A stretch of 59,743 bases of DNA. Source: Nocardioides flavus (ex Wang et al. 2016). GTDB lineage: Bacteria > Actinomycetota > Actinomycetes > Propionibacteriales > Nocardioidaceae. Position numbers and translations under genes: made by a program. The notes under the pieces are model-generated. The model was not told where the DNA came from, did no database searches, and saw only the letters and a program-made list of their open reading frames with translations. The DNA lies in contig NZ_BNAD01000017.1 of assembly GCF_014653115.1 (NCBI RefSeq), positions 1 to 59,743 of the forward strand, written 5' to 3'. This document shows positions 46,856-55,686 of this stretch, piece by piece (position 1 is the stretch's first letter; every line of letters begins with the position of its first letter).

Positions 46856-47992
46856 ATGAGGTCCCTACGACCGGCCGCCTTGCTGGCCCCGGTGCTGGCC
46901 CCGGTGCTGGCCCTGGTGCTCGCCGCCGGTGGCGCGAGACCCGCCACCGCGGCGCCCGCGACCGAGAGGACCGCGACCGTCGAGGGCTGGGTCGTGCGGC
47001 CGCCGGCCGACCTGGGCCTGCGCGGCGTTGCGCTCCGCCGGGGCGCGGCCGAGGCGCGGCACCTCGACTCCACCTGCTTCGCCGTGCTCCGCAACGGCAG
47101 GCTCGCCCGGGACTGGAACTGGCGCCTGGCGCGCGACGAGCCGCGCGAGGTCTTCTCCATCACCAAGTCGGTGACCAGCACGCTCGTGGGCATCGCCGTG
47201 CGCGACGGCGACCTGCGCCTCGACGACCGCGTCTCGCGCTACGTCCCGCAGTGGCGCGGCACCGCGTCCGAGCCGGTGACCGTGCGCCACCTGCTCTCCA
47301 ACGACAGCGGGCGGTTCTGGTCGTTCGAGACCGACTACACGCGACTCCTCGCAGCGAGGAGCCGGACGAGGTACGCCATCTCGCTGCCGCAGCAGCACCC
47401 GCCGGGCAGCGCCTGGGCCTACAACAACGCGGCGATCCAGGTGCTCGAGGCAGTGCTCGAGCGGGCGACCGGACGACCCGTCGCGACCTTCGCGCGCGAG
47501 CGCCTCTTCGAGCCGCTCGGCATGACCCGCTCGTCGTTCGTCACCGACCGCGCCGACGACGCAGCCGTCTTCTACGGCATGCGCACGACCTGCCTCGACA
47601 TCGCCCGGCTCGGTCGGCTCTACCTCGCCGGGGGCACCGTCGACGGCCGCCGGGTGATCGACCGGTCCTGGGTCCGTCGCGCCGTGGGCCGCTCGTCCAC
47701 CGTGCACAACGCCGCCTACGGCCACCTGTGGTGGCTCAACCGTCCGGGCACGCTGCGCGGCGCCACCGACCCGGTCGACGGCCAGGGCCAGCCGCTGCGG
47801 CCGGTGACGGGGCAGCTGGCTCCGTCCGCGCCGGACGAGGTCTACGCAGCGCTCGGCTTCGGCGGCCAGGTGCTGCTCGTGGACCCGACGACCCGGACGA
47901 TGGTGGTCCGCCTCGGCCTCCCCGCCCAGCCGGGCGAGGAGGCGTACGGCCTCACGAACGCCGCGCGGGTGCTGACCCGGGCCGTGCGCTGA
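46856..47992 (+). CDS. Secreted serine hydrolase of the beta-lactamase class C/penicillin-binding-like fold
   Basis: 378 residues. Signal peptide of about 33 residues whose hydrophobic part is encoded by three near-identical 12-base units. Catalytic S-x-x-K is Ser101-Ile-Thr-Lys104; Y-x-N is Tyr189-Asn-Asn191. The third motif is less clear, possibly F-G-G near residue 340. D-alanyl-D-alanine carboxypeptidase, esterase or beta-lactamase-like activity are all possible. It is inserted between pdxT and pdxS on the opposite strand. Confidence 0.88.
   Translation: MRSLRPAALLAPVLAPVLALVLAAGGARPATAAPATERTATVEGWVVRPPADLGLRGVALRRGAAEARHLDSTCFAVLRNGRLARDWNWRLARDEPREVFSITKSVTSTLVGIAVRDGDLRLDDRVSRYVPQWRGTASEPVTVRHLLSNDSGRFWSFETDYTRLLAARSRTRYAISLPQQHPPGSAWAYNNAAIQVLEAVLERATGRPVATFARERLFEPLGMTRSSFVTDRADDAAVFYGMRTTCLDIARLGRLYLAGGTVDGRRVIDRSWVRRAVGRSSTVHNAAYGHLWWLNRPGTLRGATDPVDGQGQPLRPVTGQLAPSAPDEVYAALGFGGQVLLVDPTTRTMVVRLGLPAQPGEEAYGLTNAARVLTRAVR
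46882..46917 (+). repeat. Three tandem 12-bp units in the signal peptide coding region
   Basis: Units gctggccccggt (46882-46893, 46894-46905) and gctggccctggt (46906-46917) encode repeated L-A-P/L-V blocks. Such repeats can change in number by slippage without shifting the frame. Confidence 0.8.
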
Positions 47993-48004
47993 GGTGTGAG
48001 GGCT

Positions 48005-48925
<921 letters not shown>

Positions 48926-48931
48926 GCACCG

Positions 48932-48937
48932 ATCGTA
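48932..48937 (-). promoter_or_regulatory. -10 element (TACGAT), leaderless promoter of pdxS
   Basis: Minus-strand TACGAT six bases before the ATG at 48925; same box as before the DUF349 gene. Confidence 0.5.
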
Positions 48938-48964
48938 GTGCGGGCTCATCCCAAAGGATGCATC

Positions 48965-48983
48965 GGCCCTCGCTGCGAGGGCC
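48965..48983 (-). terminator. Hairpin after the phosphatidyltransferase gene
   Basis: ggccctcg-ctg-cgagggcc, an 8-bp perfect stem 6 bases past the stop of the pgsA-like gene and before the pdxS promoter. No T-run. Confidence 0.5.
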
Positions 48984-48989
48984 CCACCC

Positions 48990-49613
48990 TCAGCCCCGCG
49001 AGGCGGCTCGCGCGAGCGCCTGGCGGCGGACGACCCAGATGCGCTGCGCGACCGTCACGGTCGCGGCGACCGCGAGCGCCCAGAGGGCGACGTGCAGCAG
49101 GATCCACAGGTCGAGCACGTCGGCGAAGAACGCGGGGACCAGCATGCCGACGAGCCGGTCGGGGCGCTCGGCGACGCCGACCTTCGCGTCGTAGCCGAGG
49201 TGGTCGGCCTTCGCCCGGGCGTACGACGTGACCGCGCCCATGACGAGGACGACGAGGCACAGCGCGAGGTAGAGCCGGCTCTCGGCGTGCCAGGCGAAGA
49301 ACAGCGCGAGGCCGCCGAACAGCGCGCCGTCGGCGATCCGGTCGAGGGTGGAGTCGAGGAAGGCCCCGAAGTCGTCGGTGCGCCCCACCTTGCGGGCCAT
49401 CGCCCCGTCGATGAGGTCGCTGAAGACGAAGGCGGTGATGAACAGCACGCCCTGCCACACCCAGCCCTGCGAGAAGAAGAACAGCGCACCGAAGCTGACC
49501 CCGAGCGTGCCGACCAGCGTCACCACGTCGGGGCTGATGCCCAGCCGGATGAACGTGTTGACGAAGGGCGCGAGCATGACGCCCTGCCAGAAGGCCTTGA
49601 ACCGATCGAGCAC
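48990..49613 (-). CDS. pgsA: CDP-alcohol phosphatidyltransferase (phosphatidylinositol-phosphate synthase-like)
   Basis: 207 residues from GTG 49613 with a TAACCT box six bases upstream. About six membrane spans. The CDP-alcohol signature D-L-I-D-G-A-M-A-R, then eight residues, [10 protein letters not shown], is complete (D-x2-D-G-x2-A-R-x8-G-x3-D-x3-D). The position beside the HIT gene matches mycobacterial PgsA1, which joins inositol phosphate to CDP-diacylglycerol. The patA and pimA genes that follow it there are absent. Confidence 0.92.
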   Translation of the reverse strand: MLDRFKAFWQGVMLAPFVNTFIRLGISPDVVTLVGTLGVSFGALFFFSQGWVWQGVLFITAFVFSDLIDGAMARKVGRTDDFGAFLDSTLDRIADGALFGGLALFFAWHAESRLYLALCLVVLVMGAVTSYARAKADHLGYDAKVGVAERPDRLVGMLVPAFFADVLDLWILLHVALWALAVAATVTVAQRIWVVRRQALARAASRG

Positions 49614-49619
49614 GAGTGG

Positions 49620-49625
49620 AGGTTA
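49620..49625 (-). promoter_or_regulatory. -10 element (TAACCT), leaderless promoter of the pgsA-like gene
   Basis: Minus-strand TAACCT six bases before the GTG at 49613. Confidence 0.45.
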
Positions 49626-49691
49626 TCGAGACGCCGTCTCTAGTAGGGTCGCGGGTCGCTGCCCCGACCGCTGGGAAGGAAGTTCTGAATC

Positions 49692-50638
49692 GTGAACGAG
49701 CTGACGAACGCGTGCGTGGCCTGCGGCGTCGACGGTCGCGACGCCCCGCGTCTCACAGCCCCCGAGATTCAGGAGATGAGCGGGGAGTCCTTCCACTACC
49801 GCCTCTGCGGGGGCTGCGGCTCCTTGCAGATCGACGAGGTGCCTGACGACCTGGCGCGCTACTACGACGCGTCCACCTACAGCAGCTTCCAGGTCAAGAA
49901 GTCGCTCGCGCACCGGCCGATCGTGCAGAACCCGGCCACTGTCTCGCGCTCCGTACGCTCGGGGCCGTGCATCGCCGGACCGGACGGGGTCTCGGCCTGC
50001 GTTTCGTCCGCGACGCCGGCATCGGTCCGCACGACTCGGTCATCGACATCGGCTCGGGCGTCGGGGAGAACCTCGTCCACATGCGCCTGCTCGGCCACCG
50101 CGACCTGACGGGGACCGACCCGTTCCTTCCCCACGACATCGTGGCCGGCGGCGTGCCCGTGCTGCGACGGCACCACTCCGAGCTCACCGGGTCCTACGCC
50201 TGGGTGGTCATGAACCACTCCTTCGAGCACGTTCCCGATCCGCACGCGATGCTCGCCTCCGCCTCCCGGCTGATGGGCGACGACGGTCGGATCCTGATCC
50301 GGATGCCGATCATGGGATCGGCGGCCTGGCGCACCTACGGGATCCTCTGGTCGCAGGTCGACGCGCCGCGTCACCTCGTCCTCTACACGCCCGAGGCGAT
50401 GGAACGGATGGCCGAGCGTGCCGGCCTCGTCGTGGAGCGCCTGTTCTACGACTCGTGGTCGTTCCAGTTCTGGGGCAGCGAGCTGGCGCAGCGTGGACTG
50501 CCCCACAAGGGGGCGTCGCTCGCGCAGGCCCGCCGCCACTTCAGCAAGGCGCAGATCGCCGCGTGGGAGTCGCAGAGCGCCGACCTCAACGCGCAGAGGG
50601 ACGGCGACGCCGGGGGCTACGTCCTGCGTCGCGCCTAG
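49692..50638 (+). pseudogene. Class I SAM-dependent methyltransferase with N-terminal zinc-ribbon-like part, split by a frameshift
   Basis: The GTG at 49692 (SD GGAAGGAAG) opens a frame with C-V-A-C-G and C-G-G-C-G metal-binding pairs and Y-Y-D-A-S-T-Y. It loses sense near 49961. The next frame continues G-L-G-L-R-F-V-R-D-A-G, then methyltransferase motif I V-I-D-I-G-S-G-V-G-E and N-H-S-F-E-H-V-P-D. Adding one G to the GGGG run at 49961-49964 joins both parts into one protein of about 315 residues. Could be a sequencing error, a true mutation, or a working C-terminal protein from GTG 49967. Substrate unknown; glycan or polyketide-type methylation fits the family. Confidence 0.65.
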
Positions 50639-51414
50639 GGACGCTCGAGCAACGCCGCCCGGACGTCCGCCACCGCACCGGGCGCGCCGGTGACCGTCCA
50701 GTCCACCCCGGCAGCCTCGACCACGACCGAGTCGCCACCGGCGCCGCGGATGACGGCCGCCCCCGGCAGCCGGTCCCAGTCGGCCACCGAGTGCTGGAAC
50801 AGCACGTCCCACTGGCCCTCGGCGATCGCCATCACGTCCATCGTCCCCGAGCCCAGCATCCGCAGCGTGCCGACCTGGCCGAGGGCGCGGGCGAACGCCA
50901 GCCCGACCTCGCTGCCGTAGAACGGCGGGTGGAGGTAGGTCGCGGCGCACCGGGACTCACGCGGCGTCTCAGGCAGCGGCGCCAGCGGCGTGCCGTCGCA
51001 GGTGCTCGGCAGGTCGGGGCCGCCGACCCACGTACGGAGCGAGGCCGCGTGGTGCACGGCTCCGAGCAGCACGTCGTCCTCGTCGCGGAGGGCGATCGCG
51101 CTGCACCACCAGTCGCTGCCGCGGGAGAAGTTGAAGGTGCCGTCCACGGGGTCGATGACCCACGTACGACCCGAGGTGCCGGGACGCGAGGTGCCCTCCT
51201 CGCCCACGATCGCGTCGTCGGGGCGCTCGGCGGTGAGCTGCTGGACGATCAGCCGCTCGGCGGCGGTGTCGGCCTGGGTGACGATGTCGGAGGCGCTGGT
51301 CTTGTGCTCGACGTCGAGGCCCTCGGCGCGGATGCGGGCGGCCAGCAGGGCTGCCTCGCGGACGAGGTCGGCGGCGAGGTCGGCGTCGGCGGCGAGGGTG
51401 GGAGTCACGGTCAC
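50635..51414 (-). CDS. Inositol monophosphatase family protein
   Basis: 259 residues from GTG 51414 (GGAGG about seven bases upstream, one base after the HIT stop). Metal-binding G-E-E-G-T and I-D-P-V-D-G-T-F-N-F are present. The C-terminal W-D motif reads A-D-W-D-R-L-P-G-A, where most have W-D-x-A-A-G. Likely dephosphorylates inositol phosphate, histidinol phosphate, or a related sugar phosphate. Stop overlaps the convergent methyltransferase (CTAG). Confidence 0.88.
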   Translation of the reverse strand: MTVTPTLAADADLAADLVREAALLAARIRAEGLDVEHKTSASDIVTQADTAAERLIVQQLTAERPDDAIVGEEGTSRPGTSGRTWVIDPVDGTFNFSRGSDWWCSAIALRDEDDVLLGAVHHAASLRTWVGGPDLPSTCDGTPLAPLPETPRESRCAATYLHPPFYGSEVGLAFARALGQVGTLRMLGSGTMDVMAIAEGQWDVLFQHSVADWDRLPGAAVIRGAGGDSVVVEAAGVDWTVTGAPGAVADVRAALLERP

Positions 51415-51415
51415 C

Positions 51416-51925
51416 TCAGGCCTCCGCCCACGCCTCGGCGAGCAGCCTCCGCGTGTCCTGGAGCAGCTGGGGCAGCAGCTTGGTGCCGCCGACGACGGTG
51501 ATGAAGTTGGCGTCCCCGGTCCAGCGCGGCACGACGTGCTGGTGCAGGTGCTCCGACAGGGACCCACCGGCCGAACGGCCCAGGTTGAGCCCGACGTTGA
51601 ACGAGTGCGGCCGGCTGACCGCCCGGATCGCGCGGATGGCCTGCTGGGTCATCGACATCACCTCGGCCGACTCCTCCGCGGTGAGGTCGGTCAGGTCGGC
51701 GACGTGGCGGTAGGGCAGCACCATCAGGTGCCCGGGGTTGTACGGGTGCAGGTTGAGCACCACGTAGGCCGCGTCGCCGCGCGCGACCACGAGCGTCTCG
51801 TCGTCGGCGTGGTGCGGGATGGCGCAGAACGGGCAGCCCTCGTCCTCGACCGCGGTCCTGACGTAGGCCATCCGGTGCGGAGTCCAGATCCGCTCGAGCC
51901 CGTCGTCACGCATCCCGCCAGTCAT
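51416..51925 (-). CDS. HIT family nucleotide hydrolase/phosphorylase (Rv2613c-like)
   Basis: 169 residues. Histidine triad H-L-H-Q-H-V-V-P-R-W, an upstream C-P-F-C-A-I-P zinc-like motif, and G-D-A-N-F-I-T-V-V-G-G-T-K. Strongly resembles the mycobacterial protein Rv2613c, a diadenosine tetraphosphate phosphorylase. Start supported by TAGGAT seven bases upstream. Next to the pgsA-like locus as in mycobacteria; thrS usually just upstream is absent. Confidence 0.93.
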   Translation of the reverse strand: MTGGMRDDGLERIWTPHRMAYVRTAVEDEGCPFCAIPHHADDETLVVARGDAAYVVLNLHPYNPGHLMVLPYRHVADLTDLTAEESAEVMSMTQQAIRAIRAVSRPHSFNVGLNLGRSAGGSLSEHLHQHVVPRWTGDANFITVVGGTKLLPQLLQDTRRLLAEAWAEA

Positions 51926-51932
51926 GGCAGCG

Positions 51933-51942
51933 ATCCTAGGGT
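51933..51942. promoter_or_regulatory. Overlapping divergent -10 elements (HIT gene minus, GNAT gene plus)
   Basis: In the 23-base gap, the ten bases at 51933-51942 contain TAGGAT read on the minus strand (51938-51933; seven bases to the HIT ATG) and TAGGGT read on the plus strand (51937-51942; six bases to the GNAT ATG). The two boxes share the central TA. Confidence 0.6.
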
Positions 51943-51948
51943 GGGCCC

Positions 51949-52425
51949 ATGACCTCGATCCGACCGGCCGTGCCGGCCGACATGGCCGCGGTGGCCGAGC
52001 TGTGGCACGAGGGCTGGCACGACGCCCACGCCGGCCACGTGCCGGAGGCCCTCACTGCCGTACGGACGCTGGAGGCGTTCCACGAGAGGACTCCCCCGCG
52101 CGTGGGCGACACCGCCGTGGCCGTCGACCCCTCCGGCTCGCTCCTGGGCTTCGCGATGGTCGCCGGTGACGAGATGGAGCAGCTCTTCGTCGCACGCGCC
52201 GCACGCGGGACCGGTGTGGCCGATGCCCTGCTCGCCGACGCGGAGCGCCGGATCGCGGCCGTCGGCCACCCTTCGGCGTGGCTGGCCGTCGTCGCGGGCA
52301 ACGCGCGGGCGCGGCGCTTCTACGAGAAGCACGGCTGGGTGGACACCGGCGACCTACCGTACGAGGTCGTCGCGGACGGGCAGACGTACGTGTCGCCGTG
52401 CCGGAGGTACGTCCGGACGTGGTGA
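51949..52425 (+). CDS. GNAT family N-acetyltransferase
   Basis: 158 residues. N-terminal I-R-P-A-V-P-A-D-M, and the acetyl-CoA loop L-F-V-A-R-A-A-R-G-T-G-V-A-D-A-L-L, followed by V-V-A-G-N-A-R-A-R-R-F-Y-E-K-H-G-W. Substrate unknown. Its stop overlaps the next GNAT's GTG, so the two are translationally coupled. Confidence 0.92.
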   Translation: MTSIRPAVPADMAAVAELWHEGWHDAHAGHVPEALTAVRTLEAFHERTPPRVGDTAVAVDPSGSLLGFAMVAGDEMEQLFVARAARGTGVADALLADAERRIAAVGHPSAWLAVVAGNARARRFYEKHGWVDTGDLPYEVVADGQTYVSPCRRYVRTW

Positions 52426-52961
52426 GCGCGACGGCCCTGCCTCCGTACGCCGTGCGCCTGGCACGGCCCGGGGAGGAGGACGAGATCTGCCGGGTGTGTC
52501 GTGCCGGGTTCACCTCGTCGTCGACGGGCCTGCTGCCTCCCGACCTCGTCGAGCGACAGGCACAGCGCTACTACGACCCCGCGCGCGTACGACGGGAGAT
52601 CACCACGGCCGGCGCCGACCCCGCATGGCAGGGATACGTCGTGGCGATCACCGACGACGGCCGGGTGCTGGGCGCCGCCGGCGGTGGCGTGCTCGACCGG
52701 TCCCGCGGACAGCTGTACGTGATCTACCTGGAGGCCGGTCTGCGCGGACGCGGCATCGGGACTGCGCTCCTCGACGCGGTCACCGAGCAGCAACGGCAGG
52801 TCGGTGCCACCGAGCAGTGGGTGTCGGTGACGGAGGGCAACTCGCTCGGCCTGCCGTTCTACCGGGCGCGCGGCTTCGACGTACGGGACCGGGTGCCGTA
52901 CGTCGACCCCGACGACCTCAGCGTCGCCGGGCACTCGTTGCGGATGGGCAGGGCGATCTGA
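52422..52961 (+). CDS. GNAT family N-acetyltransferase, second of a coupled pair
   Basis: 179 residues from GTG 52422, overlapping the previous stop (GTGA); a GTG one codon earlier is possible. CoA motif V-I-Y-L-E-A-G-L-R-G-R-G-I-G-T-A-L-L and V-T-E-G-N-S-L-G-L-P-F-Y-R-A-R-G-F. Only moderate likeness to the first GNAT, so not a recent tandem copy. Confidence 0.9.
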   Translation: MSATALPPYAVRLARPGEEDEICRVCRAGFTSSSTGLLPPDLVERQAQRYYDPARVRREITTAGADPAWQGYVVAITDDGRVLGAAGGGVLDRSRGQLYVIYLEAGLRGRGIGTALLDAVTEQQRQVGATEQWVSVTEGNSLGLPFYRARGFDVRDRVPYVDPDDLSVAGHSLRMGRAI

Positions 52962-53013
52962 GCGAGCCGACCGCCGCTGGCCGCCCTCCACCTGCGTTGC
53001 CGCGGGCGGGGTG

Positions 53014-53793
53014 TCAACGGGAGAACAGAGACCTGTTCTCCTCGATCCATGCGATCTCCGCTGCCTCCTCCTCGAGGCTGCCGTCGGCGACCCAGGTCTT
53101 CTGAGGCTCCAGCCCTTGGTCGGCGAGGCGACGGACGTGCTCGATGGTGGCGTGCCGGCGTCGGACGACGGCGTCGGCGACATCGAAGTCGGCGGGCAGC
53201 CCGTACGCGTCGAGGAAGGCATCGATGCGGGCACGGCGGTCGGGCACCCGCGGGAAGTGATGCCACTCCAGGGTCGACCGGTCGTCGCGCATCGGGGCGA
53301 ACCAGAGCAGCGCGTACGACACGTCGTCGAGCCTGGTCGCGCGGTGCAGGAAGTCCCAGTCGATGAGCGCGATCGCCTCACCGGCTCGCCACACGAAGTT
53401 CCACGGACCGGGGTCTCCGTGCACGAAGACGTCACCACCTGCAGCCGTCGGGGGCGCGTGGAAGACCGCGTCGGCGGGTGGGACCCAGTCGACGGAGGCG
53501 TCGTGGATGCGGCGCAGCAACCGCGCTGCCGATCGCAACCCCTGCTCGTCGTGCTGGTTCTTCCACCCGTCACCGCCGCTCTCGCCGTCGATGTAGCGCA
53601 GGGTCTCGGTCTCGCCGTCCAGGGACAGCGGTTCGGGAACACACTCCAGGCCCTTGTCGCGGAGGTGGGACAGGAACGAGTGCACGGTCGCACTCTGCGG
53701 CCCAGCCGGACGCGTGACGGTCTCGGCGGTCAGCTCGACCGGTCGGAACCGCTCGTTCACCTCAGCCGCTCTGTTCCGCACCTCGTTGGCCAT
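53014..53793 (-). CDS. Aminoglycoside phosphotransferase-fold kinase
   Basis: 259 residues with SD GAGGGTG. Catalytic block F-V-H-G-D-P-G-P-W-N-F-V-W and metal-binding I-D-W-D-F-L-H, typical of APH-type kinases. N-terminal lobe contains F-L-S-H-L-R and L-R-Y-I-D-G-E. Substrate unknown; resistance cannot be inferred. Upstream lies one of the dispersed repeats. Confidence 0.88.
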   Translation of the reverse strand: MANEVRNRAAEVNERFRPVELTAETVTRPAGPQSATVHSFLSHLRDKGLECVPEPLSLDGETETLRYIDGESGGDGWKNQHDEQGLRSAARLLRRIHDASVDWVPPADAVFHAPPTAAGGDVFVHGDPGPWNFVWRAGEAIALIDWDFLHRATRLDDVSYALLWFAPMRDDRSTLEWHHFPRVPDRRARIDAFLDAYGLPADFDVADAVVRRRHATIEHVRRLADQGLEPQKTWVADGSLEEEAAEIAWIEENRSLFSR

Positions 53794-53876
53794 GAGGCAC
53801 CCTCACACGGGCGGCAGGCGGGTCACCACGGGGTTTCGACGGGCACACCGCGCGTCGCATGGGGCGGACGGGCGGG

Positions 53877-53927
53877 CGCGGCAGATCCGGGCGAGCGTAG
53901 CCGCCCTCAACGCGGCAGGTCCGGATG
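53877..53927 (+). repeat. 51-bp direct repeat, copy 1
   Basis: Matches 58166-58216 with 3 differences. Each copy contains two 17-bp units of the form CGCGGYAKRTCCGGRYG separated by a 17-base spacer (gagcgtagccgccctcaa without change). Together they bracket about 4.3 kb of accessory genes. Confidence 0.85.
53911..53927 (+). repeat. 17-bp dispersed repeat family (representative)
   Basis: Units similar to cgcggcaggtccggatg occur at 53877-53893, 53911-53927, 54264-54280, 57605-57621, 58166-58182 and 58200-58216, all in the same orientation and all within the accessory region. I did not see them in the core part when reading, but did not search exhaustively. Confidence 0.6.
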
Positions 53928-53928
53928 T

Positions 53929-54243
53929 TCACCGCCCGAGTTGCTGGTCCAGGACCGAGGTCCAGTCCTCTTCCGCCAGTCCTGCATGGACGAGAACATC
54001 GCGCCAGTCGACCTGAGCCAGTTCGATCTGCCGTCCGAGTTCCCGCGTATCGCCGCCCGCCGCAAGGACGATCGCCGCCTGAACCCTCTCAGAGTGCGCA
54101 GCGCCCGAGACCATGAGGGTGACGTCGTCGGCGACGCCTTGCGGGAAGTCGTGCTCGATCCGGCGAGCAAGCCGACGCGTGACGTGACCCATGATCAGAC
54201 CTTGCCACGCGTCCAGCGATGTCGCTGAGGGACACTCGCTCAT
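53929..54243 (-). CDS. Small conserved actinobacterial protein, unknown
   Basis: 104 residues from ATG 54243. Features: H-D-F-P-Q-G-V-A-D-D-V, S-E-R-V-Q-A-A-I-V-L-A-A-G-G-D, and V-D-W-R-D-V-L-V-H-A-G-L-A-E-E-D-W. I recall short proteins with this E-R-V-Q-A-A ... D-W-R-D-x-L-V-x-x-G-L pattern widely in actinobacteria, with no known role. Cytoplasmic. Confidence 0.7.
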   Translation of the reverse strand: MSECPSATSLDAWQGLIMGHVTRRLARRIEHDFPQGVADDVTLMVSGAAHSERVQAAIVLAAGGDTRELGRQIELAQVDWRDVLVHAGLAEEDWTSVLDQQLGR

Positions 54244-54313
54244 CGGCAGATGCGCGCACTCGTCGCGGCATGTCCGGATGCTCCGCAACACGATCCCCAG
54301 ACGGCCCTGCCCC

Positions 54314-55339
54314 TCAGAGTCCGAGGCGTCGGAGCGTTCGCTCAACGCCGCTCTTCTCGGTGCCGCCCGGTATGAAAGCACGCTTGTGGCCCAGCGCGGC
54401 GTCGATCGCGACCTGCATGGCGACCGGCGTGTCGGCCGACCTGCCGTCGCCGATCTCAACGACCCGGCCGTCGGGGGACATGAAAGCGGACTGATGCAGG
54501 CCCGAACCCGACAAGCCTGCGAGCACGCGGGCCGAGGCGAGGCGCCGGAGTTGTTCGTCGACGCTCAGCGCCTCTGGGGCGACGATGTCAAAGCCGTGGC
54601 GGGCGAACAGATCATCGAGCGCCCGGTCTTCTTCGCTCGTCGTTCGGATGGGTCGCCGGTGTCCCTCGCTCCGCCGGCGCGCGTTAAGCGCCGTGCGTGA
54701 GATGTAGACGCGGTCAGGCCCGCGCTCGCCTCGGAAGTTTGCAGCGATGCGTTGCCAGACGTCCCGAGCCTCCGGGTGGGCCCATGCGTGGAGGGAGACG
54801 CTGCGACCCGGTACGACGAGGCGCTGCGCCCGCGCGGGCCGGTCGCGGTCCACCACCTGGATCGGCAGGTCGTGCCACCCCGCGAGGTCCAGCAGCCGCT
54901 GCTGCCAGTCGGACGTGCGGTGCCGGCCGAAGCTCGAGTGGAATGCCAGCCCCGCGGGGCGTTCGTCGAGGGTCGGCCAGAGAGTGGTCAGGGTCTCGAC
55001 GAGGAAGTGGCCGAAGACCGACGTCCAGGTGCCGCCGTACAGCCAGGTCCCTGCCAGTTCGGTCGCGTCGGAGCGGCGCAGCACCCGCTCGGGATCGGCT
55101 GCCACCCGCTTGCCGCGCGGGTTGCCCAGTTGCTTCTGGGACGCTGTCACGAGCGTGTCGTTAGCGTCGTAAACGGCACCCCGGAACCACTGATCGAGGT
55201 GATAGACGGTGGCGAGGTTTCCGGTGGCGACCTCGGAGAGGTAGGCATTCTCCACCGTGAGCACGCGGGGGGGGCGGCGCGGCTGAACAGGGGGGGCGGC
55301 GGACTCCCACCTCGGGCGCGTCAGACTGATGGTCCTCAC
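54314..55339 (-). CDS. Glycosyltransferase family 61 (DUF563-like) protein
   Basis: 341 residues from GTG 55339 with AGGGGAAA upstream. GT61-type blocks: W-L-Y-G-G-T-W-T-S-V-F-G-H-F-L-V-E-T, R-V-Y-I-S-R, and the late V-L-A-G-L-S-G-S-G-L-H-Q-S-A-F-M with V-V-E-I-G-D. Family members transfer xylose or GlcNAc-like sugars to glycans; bacterial ones occur in capsule and surface glycan loci. The first 21 codons and upstream 46 bases lie in a direct repeat (55276-55385). Confidence 0.82.
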   Translation of the reverse strand: MRTISLTRPRWESAAPPVQPRRPPRVLTVENAYLSEVATGNLATVYHLDQWFRGAVYDANDTLVTASQKQLGNPRGKRVAADPERVLRRSDATELAGTWLYGGTWTSVFGHFLVETLTTLWPTLDERPAGLAFHSSFGRHRTSDWQQRLLDLAGWHDLPIQVVDRDRPARAQRLVVPGRSVSLHAWAHPEARDVWQRIAANFRGERGPDRVYISRTALNARRRSEGHRRPIRTTSEEDRALDDLFARHGFDIVAPEALSVDEQLRRLASARVLAGLSGSGLHQSAFMSPDGRVVEIGDGRSADTPVAMQVAIDAALGHKRAFIPGGTEKSGVERTLRRLGL

Positions 55340-55385
55340 GGTTTCCCCTGATCGTTGACGAACCCGTATGACTACGCATCGGACT
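55276..55385. repeat. Direct repeat A covering the glycosyltransferase start
   Basis: About 110 bases closely matching 55546-55646, with small indels near a G-run. Contains the GTG start, ribosome-binding site and N-terminal codons of the GT61 gene. Confidence 0.85.
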
Positions 55386-55545
55386 GAAAGGTTGTCATGA
55401 CCCGTTAATGAGACTGGGCCGCCCCGGGGGGATGGTCGGCCCGGCGGACAAGACGTCAGCCAGACACGAGTGAAGACCCTGACGCCGTGCGACGCGGCCG
55501 CCGTCGAGGAGGCGATGCGCCGGCTGCTCACAGTCGGCAATGCGA
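55386..55545. other. Spacer between direct repeats with a possible glycosyltransferase remnant
   Basis: On the plus strand 55470-55556 encodes 28 residues ending A-A-A-V-E-E-A-M-R-R-L-L-T-V-G-N, which resembles the C-terminal end of a GT4-type glycosyltransferase. No start or upstream part exists. No other gene is seen in this gap. Confidence 0.35.
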
Positions 55546-55646
55546 GGCGCAGCTGAACAGGGGGGCTCCCACCTCGGGCGGGTCAGACTGAGGTCCTCAC
55601 GATTCCCCTTCGATTGTTGACGAACCCGTATGACTACGCGTCGGAC
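55546..55646. repeat. Direct repeat B upstream of the first sulfotransferase gene
   Basis: Second copy of the GT61 5' region in the same orientation. On the minus strand it still encodes S-L-T-R-P-R-W-E but the following frame is not glycosyltransferase, so it is a remnant. Confidence 0.85.
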
Positions 55647-55686
55647 CGGCGTCCGGTTGCCGGCGCCTGCGACTAAGGTGTTCGTC

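Noticed and set aside
55355..55400. Possible tRNA remnant (cccgtatgactacgc ... ggactgaaagg) near the direct repeats
   Set aside because: Some anticodon-arm likeness but no T-loop GGTTCGANTCC and no foldable acceptor stem.
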